Below, one piece after another: positions 22,319 to 33,322 of a stretch of DNA of 64,000 nucleotides (its first letter is position 1; each line of letters opens with the position of its first letter). The DNA is taken from NCBI GenBank assembly GCA_023548195.1, contig JAJHZJ010000415.1, positions 1-64,000 on the forward strand, in the 5' to 3' direction. A model generated the notes under the pieces. That model saw only the letters and a list, made by a program, of their open reading frames with translations. It was not told the origin of the DNA and did no database searches. The stretch is from Bettongia penicillata ogilbyi. Lineage: Eukaryota > Chordata > Mammalia > Diprotodontia > Potoroidae. The translations under genes were made by a program, and so were the position numbers.

Positions 22319-22863
22319 AGGTCAAAATTAGGAAGATTCTGAGGATCACCTGGCAGGATAAGGTACCAGACACTGAAGTCCTTGCTCGAGGTGAACTGTC
22401 AAGCATTCAAACTATGCTTCAGAGAGCACAACTCTGATGGACTGGCCATGTTGTACGCATGCAAAATATAAGCTTGTCAAAAAGGACTATTTTATGGAGA
22501 ACTTACATGGGGCAGGTGATCACATGGTGGTCAGAAGAAGTGATACAAGGACACACTCTCTCAAGAACTTTCCATTTGACTTGCAGCATGGGATATGCTG
22601 GCACAGGACCACTCAACATGGCGTGCCCACATCAGAAAGAGTGCAGTACTCAATGAGCAAAGCAGAATTAAGACAGCAGAAAGTAAATATAGGATGCACA
22701 AATTTGGGGTATCCGCCCCAAATATTCACATGGACTATTTCTTCCCAACCTGGGGTAGAGCATTCTGAGCTCATATTCATCTGATCAGCCACGGTGGGAT
22801 ATGCTGAAATTTCACTTTATCGTGATATCATTTGGTCCTCTTCAAGAATGAAGGATAACTAAC
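22319..22863 (+). mobile_element. RTE-clade LINE 3' end
   Basis: Encodes a decayed C-terminal RTE ORF2 segment (LRITWQDKVPDTEVLARGEL, then IQTMLQRAQLW and GHVVRMQN) and the 3' end with TTTGGTCCTCTTCAAGAATG followed by GAAGGATAACTAACC. The motif LPSIxxxLxxxQLxWxGHVxRM is the signature of RTE/BovB proteins. Parallels the copy at 29345-30225. Confidence 0.75.
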
Positions 22864-22984
22864 CAGCCAACCACATAACTAATCTCTCACCATTCTTGAT
22901 GACTTCCTGGTCAGTGAACACACCCATGTTTTCCCTCTTGCACATTAGAACTGTCCAAAGGAGGAATGTGCTAGCCTACTAAGT

Positions 22985-23125
22985 AGTGAGTTGCCCTTCA
23001 CTGGAGAGCTTGAAGTAAAAGATGATTTGTCAGTTGTTGGAGAGTGTTGTCAAACAAATTTTACCAGGTTGAACTAGATTACCTCTAAGATCAGTCCCAA
23101 TTGTGAGAATCTGTGATTTTCTTAT
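22985..23125 (+). repeat. CR1/L3-type 3' end relic
   Basis: CAGTTGTTGGAGAGTGTTGT, AGGTTGAACTAGATTACCTC and the terminal GAGAATCTGTGATTTTC match the diverged CR1/L3 3' end pattern. Confidence 0.55.
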
Positions 23126-23335
23126 TCTTTTGTAAAGTTAAATTTATTTTTGTTCAATTAATGCACATTTACTTTTTATCCCACAACCTTTCTTTACCCC
23201 ACCCCCCAAAAAGCAGCTACACTGTAAAAATAAAACAAAATGAATAACAACTTTGAGAAACTTAAGAAATCTGAGGAATGTACCAAGATCCTAGAGTACA
23301 TATAAGAAAGAGTTCTATGCACCTCTGATTATTGA

Positions 23336-23590
23336 ATCTTTGAGACACTATGGGATAATGAATAGATCTCTGAATTTGGACTCAGGAGAGACCTGAATTA
23401 AGCATCTCATGCTATGATATTTAATTATGTGATCATGGGCAAGTACTCACTTTTTTGGAGCTTCAGTTTCCACTTTGTAAAAGAAAGGATAATAGCAGTG
23501 TTGCCTACCTTAGAGAGTTATTGTGAGGATAAAATGAGATAGTGTATATTGAGTGTGTATAAATGTTAGAGTGTTGCATGAATGTCAGCT
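23336..23590 (+). repeat. MIR SINE, nearly full length
   Basis: tRNA-related head (GAATTTGGACTCAGGAGAGA), GATCATGGGCAAGTACTCAC, CAGTTTCCACTTTGTAAAAG and GTTATTGTGAGGATAAAATG are present in MIR order. Confidence 0.8.
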
Positions 23591-23930
23591 ATTATCTCTG
23601 CTCATGCTGTTCTGCCTATCTCTAATGTGTTTTCTAAGACCTATTTCATTACTGGTCCCAAAAATCATCCTTCAAGGACTAGCCTTAACATTTCCTTTTA
23701 TGAAATGTTCATTGTATCAAATGAATGCTAGCTCTCAATTTTCTGAATCTCCTTAGTATTTTGCACCTCATTTCTTTTTAATATATCTCACCTTCATTTA
23801 TTGATATTTGTTTACTTGTCTTATCCATCTCATTAGGTTATAAGCTCCTTGCATAAAGATGGTATTCTGTATCTGTTTCAGCATTTTGCACATAGTGGCT
23901 TAAAGTCTTTCCTAATATTATGCAAGTTTG
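23591..23930 (+). repeat. L2 LINE 3' end
   Basis: TCATGCTGTTCTGCCTATCT, AATCATCCTTCAAGGACTAG and the 3' section ATAAGCTCCTTGCATAAAGA followed by GCATTTTGCACATAGTGGCT are the L2 3' UTR and terminus. Confidence 0.6.
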
Positions 23931-23944
23931 TGTAAATAACATCA

Positions 23945-24035
23945 CCTCCCTGAGTCTCAGTGTCCTATTATGTGAACTGAAGGATTTAAACTGCCCTGGG
24001 GTCAGTTAAAGTTGTAAAGCTATGTTTCTATATAC
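23945..24035 (+). repeat. MIR-type SINE fragment
   Basis: CTCCCTGAGTCTCAGTGTCC and TGAACTGAAGGATTTAAACT resemble the right part of a MIR-type SINE. Confidence 0.45.
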
Positions 24036-24044
24036 CCTTTCTTT

Positions 24045-24580
24045 ATTGTGTTTGTCCTTTCTTGAAGAGGACCATGACATCAGGGAGATGATGACATGAC
24101 TTGCTGTTGACTTTGTTCTGAGTGAGGGAGGGCTGTGCAAGATCACCAGTCTCAGTTTCTCCCTCACAATCATCTGGGTCCAGTGGCCAGATATTCATTA
24201 GGACAATTGGAAATGTCCCAGAATACAGTGGGAGACCCTGGCCATTTTAGTGTAAGGTCTTTTCAGATTCTTACTTCAGATTCTCACTCTTCCCTTCTTC
24301 TCCCCTCTCTTCCTCTCCCCCTCGTTATCTGAAGTGCTCTGCCCAGGAAAGATACTCTTCAAGGGCCCAAAACTGACCTTTTTCCTTTGGGTTTACTGGC
24401 TAGGTTTCTTACTCAAAGACAAACCCTCAAAACCAATTCACTCTAGAGCCATGGGTTGGACAATAGGTCCCTGCCCTCCTAGCACAGAGTGAATACAAAT
24501 ACTAAATGGCAATTGTTTCTCTTTTGCCCAGGAACCCTGAGAGTCTTCCCCTCCTAGATTGATTTTTTTTTTTTTTTTAT
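24045..24580 (-). mobile_element. RTE-tailed element
   Basis: Begins on plus with TGTTTGTCCTTTCTTGAAGA and GGACCATGACATC, the reverse complement of the RTE 3' end seen at 22835. The body (CATCTGGGTCCAGTGGCCAG, GGAGACCCTGGCCATTTTAG) continues about 500 bases to a T-tract at 24562-24580. No frame; likely an RTE-derived non-autonomous copy or RTE 3' UTR. Confidence 0.5.
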
Positions 24581-24719
24581 TAAAGGACCATCCCTTAAGT
24601 AACTACTTAAAGAGGCCTGTTCAATGAATGGACCTTCTTACTAAATACAGAAGGAACACAAATAATATTTTTTTCTAGTATACTTGGCATATGACAATGC
24701 ACATCATAGTTGAATTTGT

Positions 24720-24871
24720 ATTTTATGTGCCTAGTGTAGTCTATCTGCCATAGATTGATAGACATTAATCCATTAATCTACTCGAATTATTTCTTTTCAA
24801 AAATGAGGAAACCAAGTCAGAGACACTAAGAAACCTGACCAAGGTAACCTATTAAGAATCAGAGCTGTTTT
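24720..24871 (+). repeat. MIR-type SINE, left half, split by half-L1
   Basis: AAAATGAGGAAACCAAGTCA and GACCAAGGTAACCTATTAAG are the MIR core. The right half continues at 27662-27720 (CAAATCCTGTGTTATGC), so the half-L1 landed inside this SINE. Confidence 0.65.
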
Positions 24872-25896
24872 TTTTTAAACTATTATTTATTTATTTAACT
24901 TTTTACATTCATTTTCACAAAATTTTGGGTTCCAAATTTTCTCCCCTTTTATCCCCTCCCCCACCCCAATACCCCAAGCAATCTAATTTTCCCTATCTCC
25001 AATCTGCCCTCTCTTCTGTCATCCCTCCCTTTTCTTGTCTCCATTTTCTCTTTTCTCCTGTAGGGACAGATGACTTTCTATTCCTCATTAACTGTATGTC
25101 TTCTTTCCTAGTAGCAACAACAATACTAAACAGTTGTTCCTAAAACTTTGAGTTGAAAATTCTCCCCAACCCTTCCTCCCCACCCATTCCCTTTGGGAAG
25201 GCAGGCAATTCAATATAGGCCATATCTGTGTAGTTTTGCAAATGACTTCCCTGATAGTCGTGTTGTGTAAGACTAACTGAATTACCCTCCATCCTAACCT
25301 GCCCCTCATTGTTTCTCTTCTGTCTTTTGATAGTGTCCCTCCCCAAGTGTTGACTTCAAATTACTCCCTCCTCCCTTTGCCCTCCCTTCCATCATTCCCC
25401 CCCCTTGCTTATCTCCTTCTCCCCCACTTACCTATACTGTAAGATAGGTTTTCATACCAAAATGAGTGTGCATTTTATTCCTTCCTTTAATTGAATGTGA
25501 TGAAGGTAAACTTCTTGTTTTTTTTTTCTCTGCTCTCCTCTTTTTCCCTCCACTAAAAAGTCTCCTACTTGCCTCTTAAATGACATATAATTACCCCATT
25601 CCATTTCACCCTCTTTCCTTCCACTACATTTCTCTCTCACCATTTACCTTAATTTCTTTTAAGATATGGTCCCATCCTATTCAATTCAATCTGTGCTCTC
25701 TGTCTCTGTATGTGTTTACATGTGTGTATGTGTTCATGCATGCATGCACATGTGTGTGTGTGTTCCCACCAACTACTCCGATACTGAAAAGTTTTAAGAG
25801 TTACAAATATTATCTTTCCATGTAGGAATGTAAACAGTTCACTTATGGTAAGTCCCTTAAGACTTCTCTTTGCTATTTATTTTTTCATGCTTCTTC

Positions 25897-27000
25897 TCAT
25901 TCTTGTGTCTGAAAGTCAAATTTTCTTTTCAGCTCTGGTCTTTTCATCAAGAATGCTTGAAAGTCCTCTGTTTCATTGAAAGACCATATTTTCCCCTGAA
26001 GTATTATACTCAGTTTAGCTGGGTAGGTGATTCTTGGTTTGAGTCCTAGTTCCTTTGACTTGTGGAATATCCTATTCCACTCCCTTTGATCCCTTAATGT
26101 AGAAGCTGCTAGATCTTGAATTATCCTGATTTTATTTCCACAATACTGGAATTGTTTCTTTCTAGCTGCTTGTAAGATTTTCTCCTTGATCTGGGAGTTC
26201 TGAAATTTGGCCACAATGATCTTAGGAGTTTCTCTTTTTGGATCTCTTTCAGGTGGTGATCGATGGATTCTTTCAATACTTTTTTTGCCCACTGGTTGTA
26301 GAATGTCAGGGCAGTTTTCCTCAATAATTTCATGGAAGATGATATCTAGGCTCTTTTTTTGATCATGACTTTCAGGTAGTCCCATAATTTTTAAATTGTC
26401 TCTTCTGGATCTATTTTCCAGGTCAGTTGTTTTTCCCATGAGATATTTCACATTCTCTTCCATTTTTTCATTCTTTTGGTTTTGTTTCGTGATTTCTTGG
26501 TTTCTCATAAAGTCATTAGACTCCATCTGTTCCATTCTAATTTTGAGAGAACTATTATCTTCAGTGAGCATTTGAACCTCTTTTTCCATTTGGCTAATTC
26601 TGCTTTTGAAAGCATTCTTCTCCTCATTGGCTTTTTGAACCTTTTTTGCCAGTTGAGTGAGCCTATTTTTCAAGGTGTTATTTTCTTCAGCATTTTTTTG
26701 GGTCTCCTTTACCAAGGTATTGACCCTTTTTTCATACTATTCTTGCATCTCTCTCATTTCTCTTCCCAGTTTTTCCTCCACCTGTCTAACTTGCTTTTCA
26801 AAATCCTTTTTGAGCTCTTCCAAGGCCTGAGCCCACCCACCATCCCCCTGGGATGTCTGGGATACAGAGGCCCCGCCCTCCACGTCTTTCCCTGATGGCA
26901 AGAATATGTCCTCGTCTTCATCAGATCCGAAAGTCGGGATCATTTGCATTTGCTCGAAAAAACTCTCTATAGTCTTATTTTTCTTCCCTTTTCTAGGCAT
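25897..27000 (-). pseudogene. Half-L1 ORF1, one nonsense codon
   Basis: Starts at ATG 27000-26998 (MPRKGKKNKTIESFFEQMQM), with an acidic GSDEDEDIF linker, then the coiled coil, ENRSRRDNLKIMGLPE, and the C-terminal RIIQDLAASTLRD region; total 367 codons before the natural stop. The only break is TAG at 26739-26737, codon 88, in place of the Lys codon of EKYEKR. No frameshift. Its stop is at a different place from the copy at 5467-6567, so each copy was inactivated separately and the source was intact. Confidence 0.9.
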
Positions 27001-27661
27001 TTTCCCAGCCAGTGACTTGACTTCTGAGATTCCTGTCCACCCCTACCTAGATCCGCCCAGCTACTTCTTGGGGTCTGAGATTCAAATGGGCTTCCTGAGC
27101 CGCCCAGCTGCTAATCAATGTGAGCTTTTGTTCTGGTGCTGGGGTGTGGGCAGGGCCGCCTCTCAGGCTCAGCTCCCTTAGGGGCTTTATGCAGAGAACT
27201 TCAGAAATGGATCGGGTTGGGCAGGGCCTCTCCCAGGCTCAGCTCCCTCAGGGGGTTTATGCAGAGACTTTCAGTAATGAAGATCCTGCCTGCTGCTGGG
27301 GGAGTCCTGGGCCATCGCCACAGCTGCTGCCTCCGCCTCTGCTCCCCCCTCTGCTGCTGCCGCTTCCTCCCAAGGGGGCCCGAGTCATGGAGACACCCCG
27401 CTCCCCTCTTGGTGAGCCCAAGCGTGTCTCTCACTGACCTGTAGCTTCTGTGGGCGGAGGGACCGTCCCGGCCACCGGAGCTTCCGTCCCTGAAGCCTGC
27501 TCAGATCAGCTTCTCTGGGGCGGCGGCCAGGGCAGCGCTGGGGTGGGGTCTGCTTTCTGGGGCATGACGGACCCTGGAGACGGCTCTCCAGGGCTCTCTG
27601 GAACGGAAATCTCTTCCACTCTGTTTCTGCACACTTTGCAGTGATCCAGAACTTATGGGCA
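27001..27661 (-). promoter_or_regulatory. Half-L1 5' UTR, CpG-rich, 5'-truncated
   Basis: GC- and CpG-rich leader (notably 27300-27600) matching 6568-7290 of the other copy but ending before the element's YY1-like start. Promoter strength is therefore doubtful. Confidence 0.5.
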
Positions 27662-27720
27662 AATCAGACCTGTTTTGAAACACAGGGTCATTAGTTCCAA
27701 ATCCTGTGTTATGCTATGTA

Positions 27721-28764
27721 AATCCCTGTCTTACTCTTATCCAGTTCCTAGGATGGAGGAAAATACATAGTACACATAAATATTTATGTGGTTGTTAAAA
27801 GATTGTATTTATGTCATCTGGAGTTCTAATCTCTAGGTCAAACTTTACGTTTTCATATTTTAATTTCACTGAAACAGTTTTTATTGGTTCCTTAGCATTA
27901 AAGTCCATACTGTATATAGCAGCTATAACATATTTCTAGGGATAAATTGAACTCATTAAAATCTATTTTATATGTAATTTCTCCCTTCATCCTTTTTTCT
28001 CCAGCCTCAATCTTCACCTCATTAGTTAAATATACTGACCCATATGAAACACTACATTTGTTACATTGATATATCCCACTGCCAAACTGGATGCTTTTAC
28101 TGTATCTTTTTCTTTCTGATTAGCTTACTTCAAAATAAGTTCAGAGACAATAAACCTCTACCTATTAAATAAAGAAGGAATACAAAACACTTTTAAGCTT
28201 CTAATGAAGTTCAAGACTCAAGAGATTGCTTTTATTACAATATGAAAATGATGCAGACAAACATTAGATTTTACCAGATTGGTAAAAAGTTTTGGATGAG
28301 TTCCTTAAGCTGATTAAACTGGGCCACTTTTTTTCTGAACTTCATTGAGCATTGGTATGTAGCTTGTCTTTTTAGTCAAGTAACAATTACCTTAGTTAAT
28401 TGCATCAGTATGTGATTCTTCAGAACAGGGCAAACAAGAAATGTCATTGAAAGAAACTCAAAATTGTGGGCTTATTCATCTCCAAAGTTCAAGGTTGCTG
28501 ACAGATAATACTGATGGGAAAAGCTGTTAATATAAAGGTCACTTAACTAGTTTTTTCTCTTTAAGTTAACTTTATATTCTTGATAATTTCTACATTTTTG
28601 AATGTAAATTCATGAAGAAGTAATTTCATCAGATTATCCATTTTTCATTAAGCAATGATTAAATTTTAAACAAGGTTATTTAAGAATCAATTTATATACA
28701 TCATCAGCAAGTATTACATTTCTTTAGAATGGCCTTTATATTATAGTCATAAGCTTTGTTAGGA
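27721..28764. other. No feature recognised
   Basis: About 1 kb of AT-rich unique-looking sequence. No conserved frame, RNA gene or clear repeat was recognised. Confidence 0.4.
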
Positions 28765-28766
28765 GA

Positions 28767-28792
<26 letters not shown>
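28765..28792 (+). repeat. (TG)n microsatellite
   Basis: About 13 TG units followed by TATGTGCG. Confidence 0.95.
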
Positions 28793-28798
<6 letters not shown>

Positions 28799-29129
28799 TT
28801 TATACAGGGAAGCATTTAAAATTTATTAGAATATTGTCTAGATGTATCTTAAGACAAAATGAGCTTCTACTATCAATGGGAAAAAATAGTCATTATTTAT
28901 TTGATATTTCATTCCACTTTTGTTTGGGGTCCAATATAATCTATTGGATGTTTCATATTGTTAACAATAATTTTAATACACCTTTAAGGAAGGTCTATAA
29001 AAAATTGTAAAATTCTTTGATAATGTAGTAGAAAAGCAAATAATTACCCATTTCTTAACTAGACTAGAAAGAGGGGGATGAATTTAAGGTTACCAAAGAT
29101 TTTAGTCGATTTTTGATGGTTGCACTAGA

Positions 29130-29249
29130 GAAGAAAGGAAGGAAGGAAGGAAGGAAGGAAGGAAGGAAGGAAGGAAGGAAGGAAGGAAGGAAGGAAGGAA
29201 GGAAGGAAGGAAGGAAGGAAGGAAGGAAGGAAGGAAGGAAGGAAGGAAA
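29130..29249 (+). repeat. (GGAA)n microsatellite
   Basis: About 29 near-perfect GGAA/AAGG tetranucleotides. GGAA arrays contain the ETS core GGAA and can act as ETS-factor binding platforms in other mammals; no function is shown here. Confidence 0.97.
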
Positions 29250-29344
29250 GAAGGAAAAAACAGCGTGTTGCCCAACTAACCAAGAGGGGTTACTATTGTT
29301 TCTATTCACAGAGTTGGTTTGTTCTTCCTAATTTTGACTAACAA

Positions 29345-30225
29345 TTAATTCCAAAAAAACAAAGGTGCTCCACCAATCAGCAGCATACCAGCCGCATGTG
29401 GAACTATCATTACAACAAATGAAGTTTTGAATATTGTGGATAAGTTCAATCACCTTAAAACACTATACTTTCCAGGGATGTTCATGTTGATAATGAACAC
29501 ATAGCCAGAGCTAGATCAGTGTTTGGGAGGCCCTGAAGGAAAGTGTAGGAGAAAAGAGGTATTAGACTGACCACCAAACTGAAGGTCTACATAGCCATTG
29601 TTTTGACTACTGTTGCATGCCTGTGAAATCTAGACAGTATAGCAGCACCATGCCAGGAAATTGAATGACTACCACTTGAATTGTTTTAGGAATATTCTGA
29701 AGATCACCTGCAAGGATAAGGTATCAGACACTGAGGTCCTCACTCGAACTAAACTGCCAAGCATTCAAATTCTATTGTAGAGAGCACAACTCTGATGAGC
29801 TGGCCATGCTGTTCAAATGTCAGATATTTGCTTGCCCAAAAGACTATTTTATGGAGAAATCATAGAAGGGAAGTGTTCACATGGTGTTCAGAAGAAGAGG
29901 TACAGAGATGCTTAAAAGTTCTCCCTAAAGAGCTTTGGAATCAATTGTGAGACATGGGAGACACTGACAGGATTGCTCAACATGACATGCCCACATCAAA
30001 GAAGTTGTTATACTCTACAAGGAAAGAATTGAAGTAGCTCTAAAGAAATGCAAGGTGAGCAGATTTAGAGAATCTACCCTAAATATTCACATGGACTATT
30101 CGCGTTCCACCTGTGGTAGAACATTCCAAGCTCATACTGGTCTGATTAGCCACAGGTGGATGCACTGAAACTTGACTCTAGCACAGGGACTTCATTTTGG
30201 TCCTCCTCACAACAACCAACTATAA
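29345..30225 (+). mobile_element. RTE-clade LINE 3' part, decayed ORF2 C-terminus
   Basis: Decayed RTE ORF2 frame: KVLHQSAAYQPHVEPSLQQ-like residues (about 29363-29420), LTTKLKVYIAIV (about 29573), then EDHLQG and AQKTILWRNHRREVFTWCSE (about 29834-29895), ending with TTTTGGTCCTCCTCACAAC. Longer at its 5' side than the copy at 22319. Stops in every frame. Confidence 0.75.
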
Positions 30226-30239
30226 GAAAAGTATATTAA

Positions 30240-31404
30240 CTATTCTTATTCAGATTGAGTAAAAAACATATTATATTTGCTCATGGAAAGGACTTTCCTT
30301 GTCTATCCATATTGAGAAATATCAGTGTTTTTAAAATAAATTAAGAATAGCTCTGGAGGCAAGAGCTTAATAAGCAAGTATTTATTCTCTCACTTGTAGG
30401 GCAGTTCTTTTTAAATGAAGAAAAATTAACGAATGTGCAAAACTGTTCTTTATAATTATTTTTTGTTATATAGATCTTTTATTTTTTGAGAGTAAAGGAT
30501 AAATTTGAAGATCTTGAATTAACTTTAAGTAACTAGTTGTTTTTTACTTTTAATGCTACAATCATTCATGTTTCAGGGAGATATTTTTGGTACATAATGA
30601 ATTTTCTTCATCAGTGTTATCACTAAGATAAATATTTTTTTCTGTCCCACAACTTTAAAGTATTTTGACACAAGAAATCCAGTATGTCTTAAGTCTTCTG
30701 TCTTATACCAGTGTGTATTGATCCTAAGTTCTCCTCCTGACACAAAATTTTCCAAAATCTTGCTTTTAATGGACTTTCAAAACAAAGTTGTTCATTCTTA
30801 TAACAACTTGGAAAAAATTGCATATCATTCTTCATTTATATTTCTTAAAATAAGTGATTAAGAATTGTGTAATATATTAAATTGCATGAGATGTCATTTT
30901 AAATTAATGCATATAGACTAGACCTGTATCTTACTTTCTAATCATTAACCTCCATCAGTGCAGAATCTAATACAAGTTTCCCATATTATATCATTATGGT
31001 TAAAAATATTCCCATTATAAATTGTCTTGTGATAAGTCACTAATAGCAATATTGTTCAAAGTAACAGACTGACCATTGACAATAACATCAATTTGAATAA
31101 CATATCATATTCTTTTTAAACAAATGTACGTGTGTTGTTTCTTCTACTCGTTTCATGTACCTGTTTTATCACATGAAACAGGATGATGTAAATTTCTCAA
31201 TTAAATCACAATAAAATTCTTCAGACAGGTGGGCAATTTTCCATCTGGTCATACTGGTCTTCAATAGAACTGCTTGGAGTTGTTCTGTATATAATTACTC
31301 AAACATCATTTCAGCCATATAAGTAGCTAAAGAAAAAAGCAACAGTTCTCCTATAAAACACAGCTTTTAAAAATTATCAGTTTTGAAAATTACTTTAAAT
31401 TATG
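30240..31404. other. No feature recognised
   Basis: AT-rich unique-looking sequence. A short 9-bp inverted repeat (GTTTCATGT / ACATGAAAC, about 31149-31181) was noted but is too small to interpret. Confidence 0.4.
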
Positions 31405-31515
31405 AGGTCCAAAAGAGCAGTGATTATCTTTTGATATTTTTTTGTATCCACACAGTGCTAAGCAAAATACCTGGAACATAGTTGGTCTTTAATAAATACT
31501 TGCTGACTGAATGAC
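31405..31515 (+). repeat. MIR/L2-type 3' tail
   Basis: GAGCAGTGATTATCTTTTGA, CAAAATACCTGGAACATAGT and TCTTTAATAAATACTTGCTG in the usual tail order. Confidence 0.65.
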
Positions 31516-32100
31516 TGAATTTAAACAGTACCAAATAAGAAATAATTTTGATGTCAGAGATTTTTTTTTTTGTTTCTGATTAATAAAAACATCTAACATT
31601 CTCTGGAAAAAATTGTTGCCGTTTAAACATGTTTTCCCATTTTCAGTTTCAAGAAGTCACTTCAATTGATTAGGTTTGGTTCTATCTGTAGCTAAAGCAT
31701 TCATACAAAGTAAACACAACACCCTTTTTTCACCCCTTCAAAAATATAGTAATTTTGAATATAAGTAATAAACTTAGTGGATTATACTTTGAAGCTTTAG
31801 GTTTTTAATTTGTGATTTTTTTTTTACATTTTCTGCATTTCTACCACTTAAACTTTCTCTATTGTCTTTGCTTGTAATAGTTTCAACTACTACATTAGAT
31901 TTTTTTCCTCAAAGCAGAGATGTATTTATCAAGCAAAACTTCATTTGTGACATTTCACTAGATGCATTAGAGATAATAAAAATTAAGACAACAAATTATG
32001 ATTAATGAAATTTCAAATGATTATAACTGTATTTGAGTCTTTTTTTATTTTTAAGTAGTCATTTGTGTTGAAGAATCAGTGTTAAATTTACAAAAAAAAT

Positions 32101-32372
32101 TGCGGGGGGGCTGCTAAGTAGCACCCTGGATAGAGTGCCAGGCCGGGAGTTTCGAAGACTCATTTTTCCTGAGTTCAGTTCTTGCCTCACACATTTACTA
32201 CCTTTGTGAGTCTGGGCAAGTCGCTTAAGTCAGTTTGATTTAGCTCCTCATATGTAAAAATGAGCTCAAGAAGGAAATGCAAACCACTCCAATGTATCTG
32301 CCAAGAAAACCTCAAATGAAGTCACAGCGTTTCAGACACTGAAAAGAATAACAACAAATGAGTGACTGAGAG
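32101..32372 (+). repeat. tRNA-type marsupial SINE with RTE-type tail, full length
   Basis: Starts GGGGGGCTGCTAAGTAGCAC, with pol III box A- and box B-like stretches (about 32108-32160), CTGGGCAAGTCGCTTAAG, GGAAATGCAAACCACTCCAA, and ends ACAACAAATGAGTGACTGAG. The ending resembles RTE 3' ends, so RTE machinery is the likely mobiliser. Not recently active, judging from its divergence. Confidence 0.75.
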
Positions 32373-33220
32373 AATCGTAGTACTTTTAACTTCCATTCAG
32401 TAGTTATTGAACTTCAAGTCTATTCCTTCCAGTTTCAAATTCAGTAGCAGAATAATGATGTAGCTGTCTGTGTCATCAGCCTACATGAGTGGCAGCAGAT
32501 CTGATTCAAGTCATGATTTAACACAAATGAACTCAAATTTGAATTTGAAAGCACATACTACATTAAATAATTATTGCACTACACTCACTCCCAGTTCTAG
32601 CAAATTTGCAGTGATAACTTCATTTTGGTTGACTTTACTTTGAATTTTACATTCTATTTAAAAAGCAGATATATATTTTTGAAGGTGCTATTTATTTTCT
32701 AATATGTCATTTTGGCTGCTGATTTCAGTCACTGCTGAAAGAATGTCTTGTCCCATAAGAGTTCCATCCCAAAGTTTAGAAAGCTCAGAGTTAAGTAAAG
32801 AAGAATAGCTGGAGATATCAGTGAAAAGATAGATGATAATAGTGATAATGATGTGCGAAGAGAATATTTAGTTTCTAATGGTTGATGCAAATATTAACAT
32901 TTTATCTCTTGTAAAGATATTTTGAACATAAGGATAAGATTTCACATTTATCTTTATTAGTTTTAATCTTAAAATTAGACCAAGATTCTAGATTATCAAT
33001 ATCTTTTTAAATCCTGAGTTGCTATCCAATGTGTTAGCTGTAGCTGCCAGATTTATCTATTTCTGCAAATGTGACAAACGTCACCTTTTCCTATAAGGCA
33101 TGGGCTGAGTAGGAGTCTTTCATGGTACTGACAAAAAGCATGTAATGAAAAGTAGTGAGAGGTCCAGCTTGGACAGAGAAGATATCTAGTAAGGCAATTC
33201 ATGAAGGGTAGAGACACAGT

Positions 33221-33282
33221 TGGGATATATATCTATATCTATATCTACCTATCTAAACATATATATATATATATATATGTAC

Positions 33283-33321
<39 letters not shown>

Positions 33322-33322
33322 C
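33221..33322 (+). repeat. (AT)n microsatellite
   Basis: ATCTATATCT units grading into pure AT/TA with GTAC interruptions. Self-complementary. Confidence 0.95.

Larger units (their letters stand above)
24872..27661 (-). mobile_element. Half-L1 (HAL1-like) copy 3 with target-site duplication
   Basis: Minus strand: 5' UTR (27661-27001), ORF1 (27000-25897), spacer with TG-rich tract (about 25775-25700), shared ORF2-start/3'-end junction (about 25285-25255), doubled 3' end, tail at about 24900-24872. Flanks AATCAGAGCTGTTTT (24857-24871) and 27662-27676 match at 14 of 15. It lacks about the first 90 bases of the 5' UTR seen in the copy at 4420-7403, including the YY1-like start, so it probably arrived 5'-truncated. 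Very similar to that copy over its whole length. Confidence 0.92.

Noticed and set aside
22437..22784. 115-residue open frame as a host gene
   Set aside because: It overlaps the RTE 3' region; the recognisable RTE motifs lie in more than one frame, so it is a decayed LINE.
29064..29331. Open frames on both strands encoding Lys/Gly/Arg or Leu/Pro/Ser/Phe repeats
   Set aside because: They translate the (GGAA)n array; a tetranucleotide repeat is open in all frames if it lacks stops.
31149..31181. 9-bp hairpin (GTTTCATGT / ACATGAAAC)
   Set aside because: Too short and isolated to distinguish from chance in AT-rich DNA.
32101..32180. tRNA gene
   Set aside because: Box A/B-like text belongs to a SINE head; no cloverleaf with a proper anticodon stem could be built by eye.
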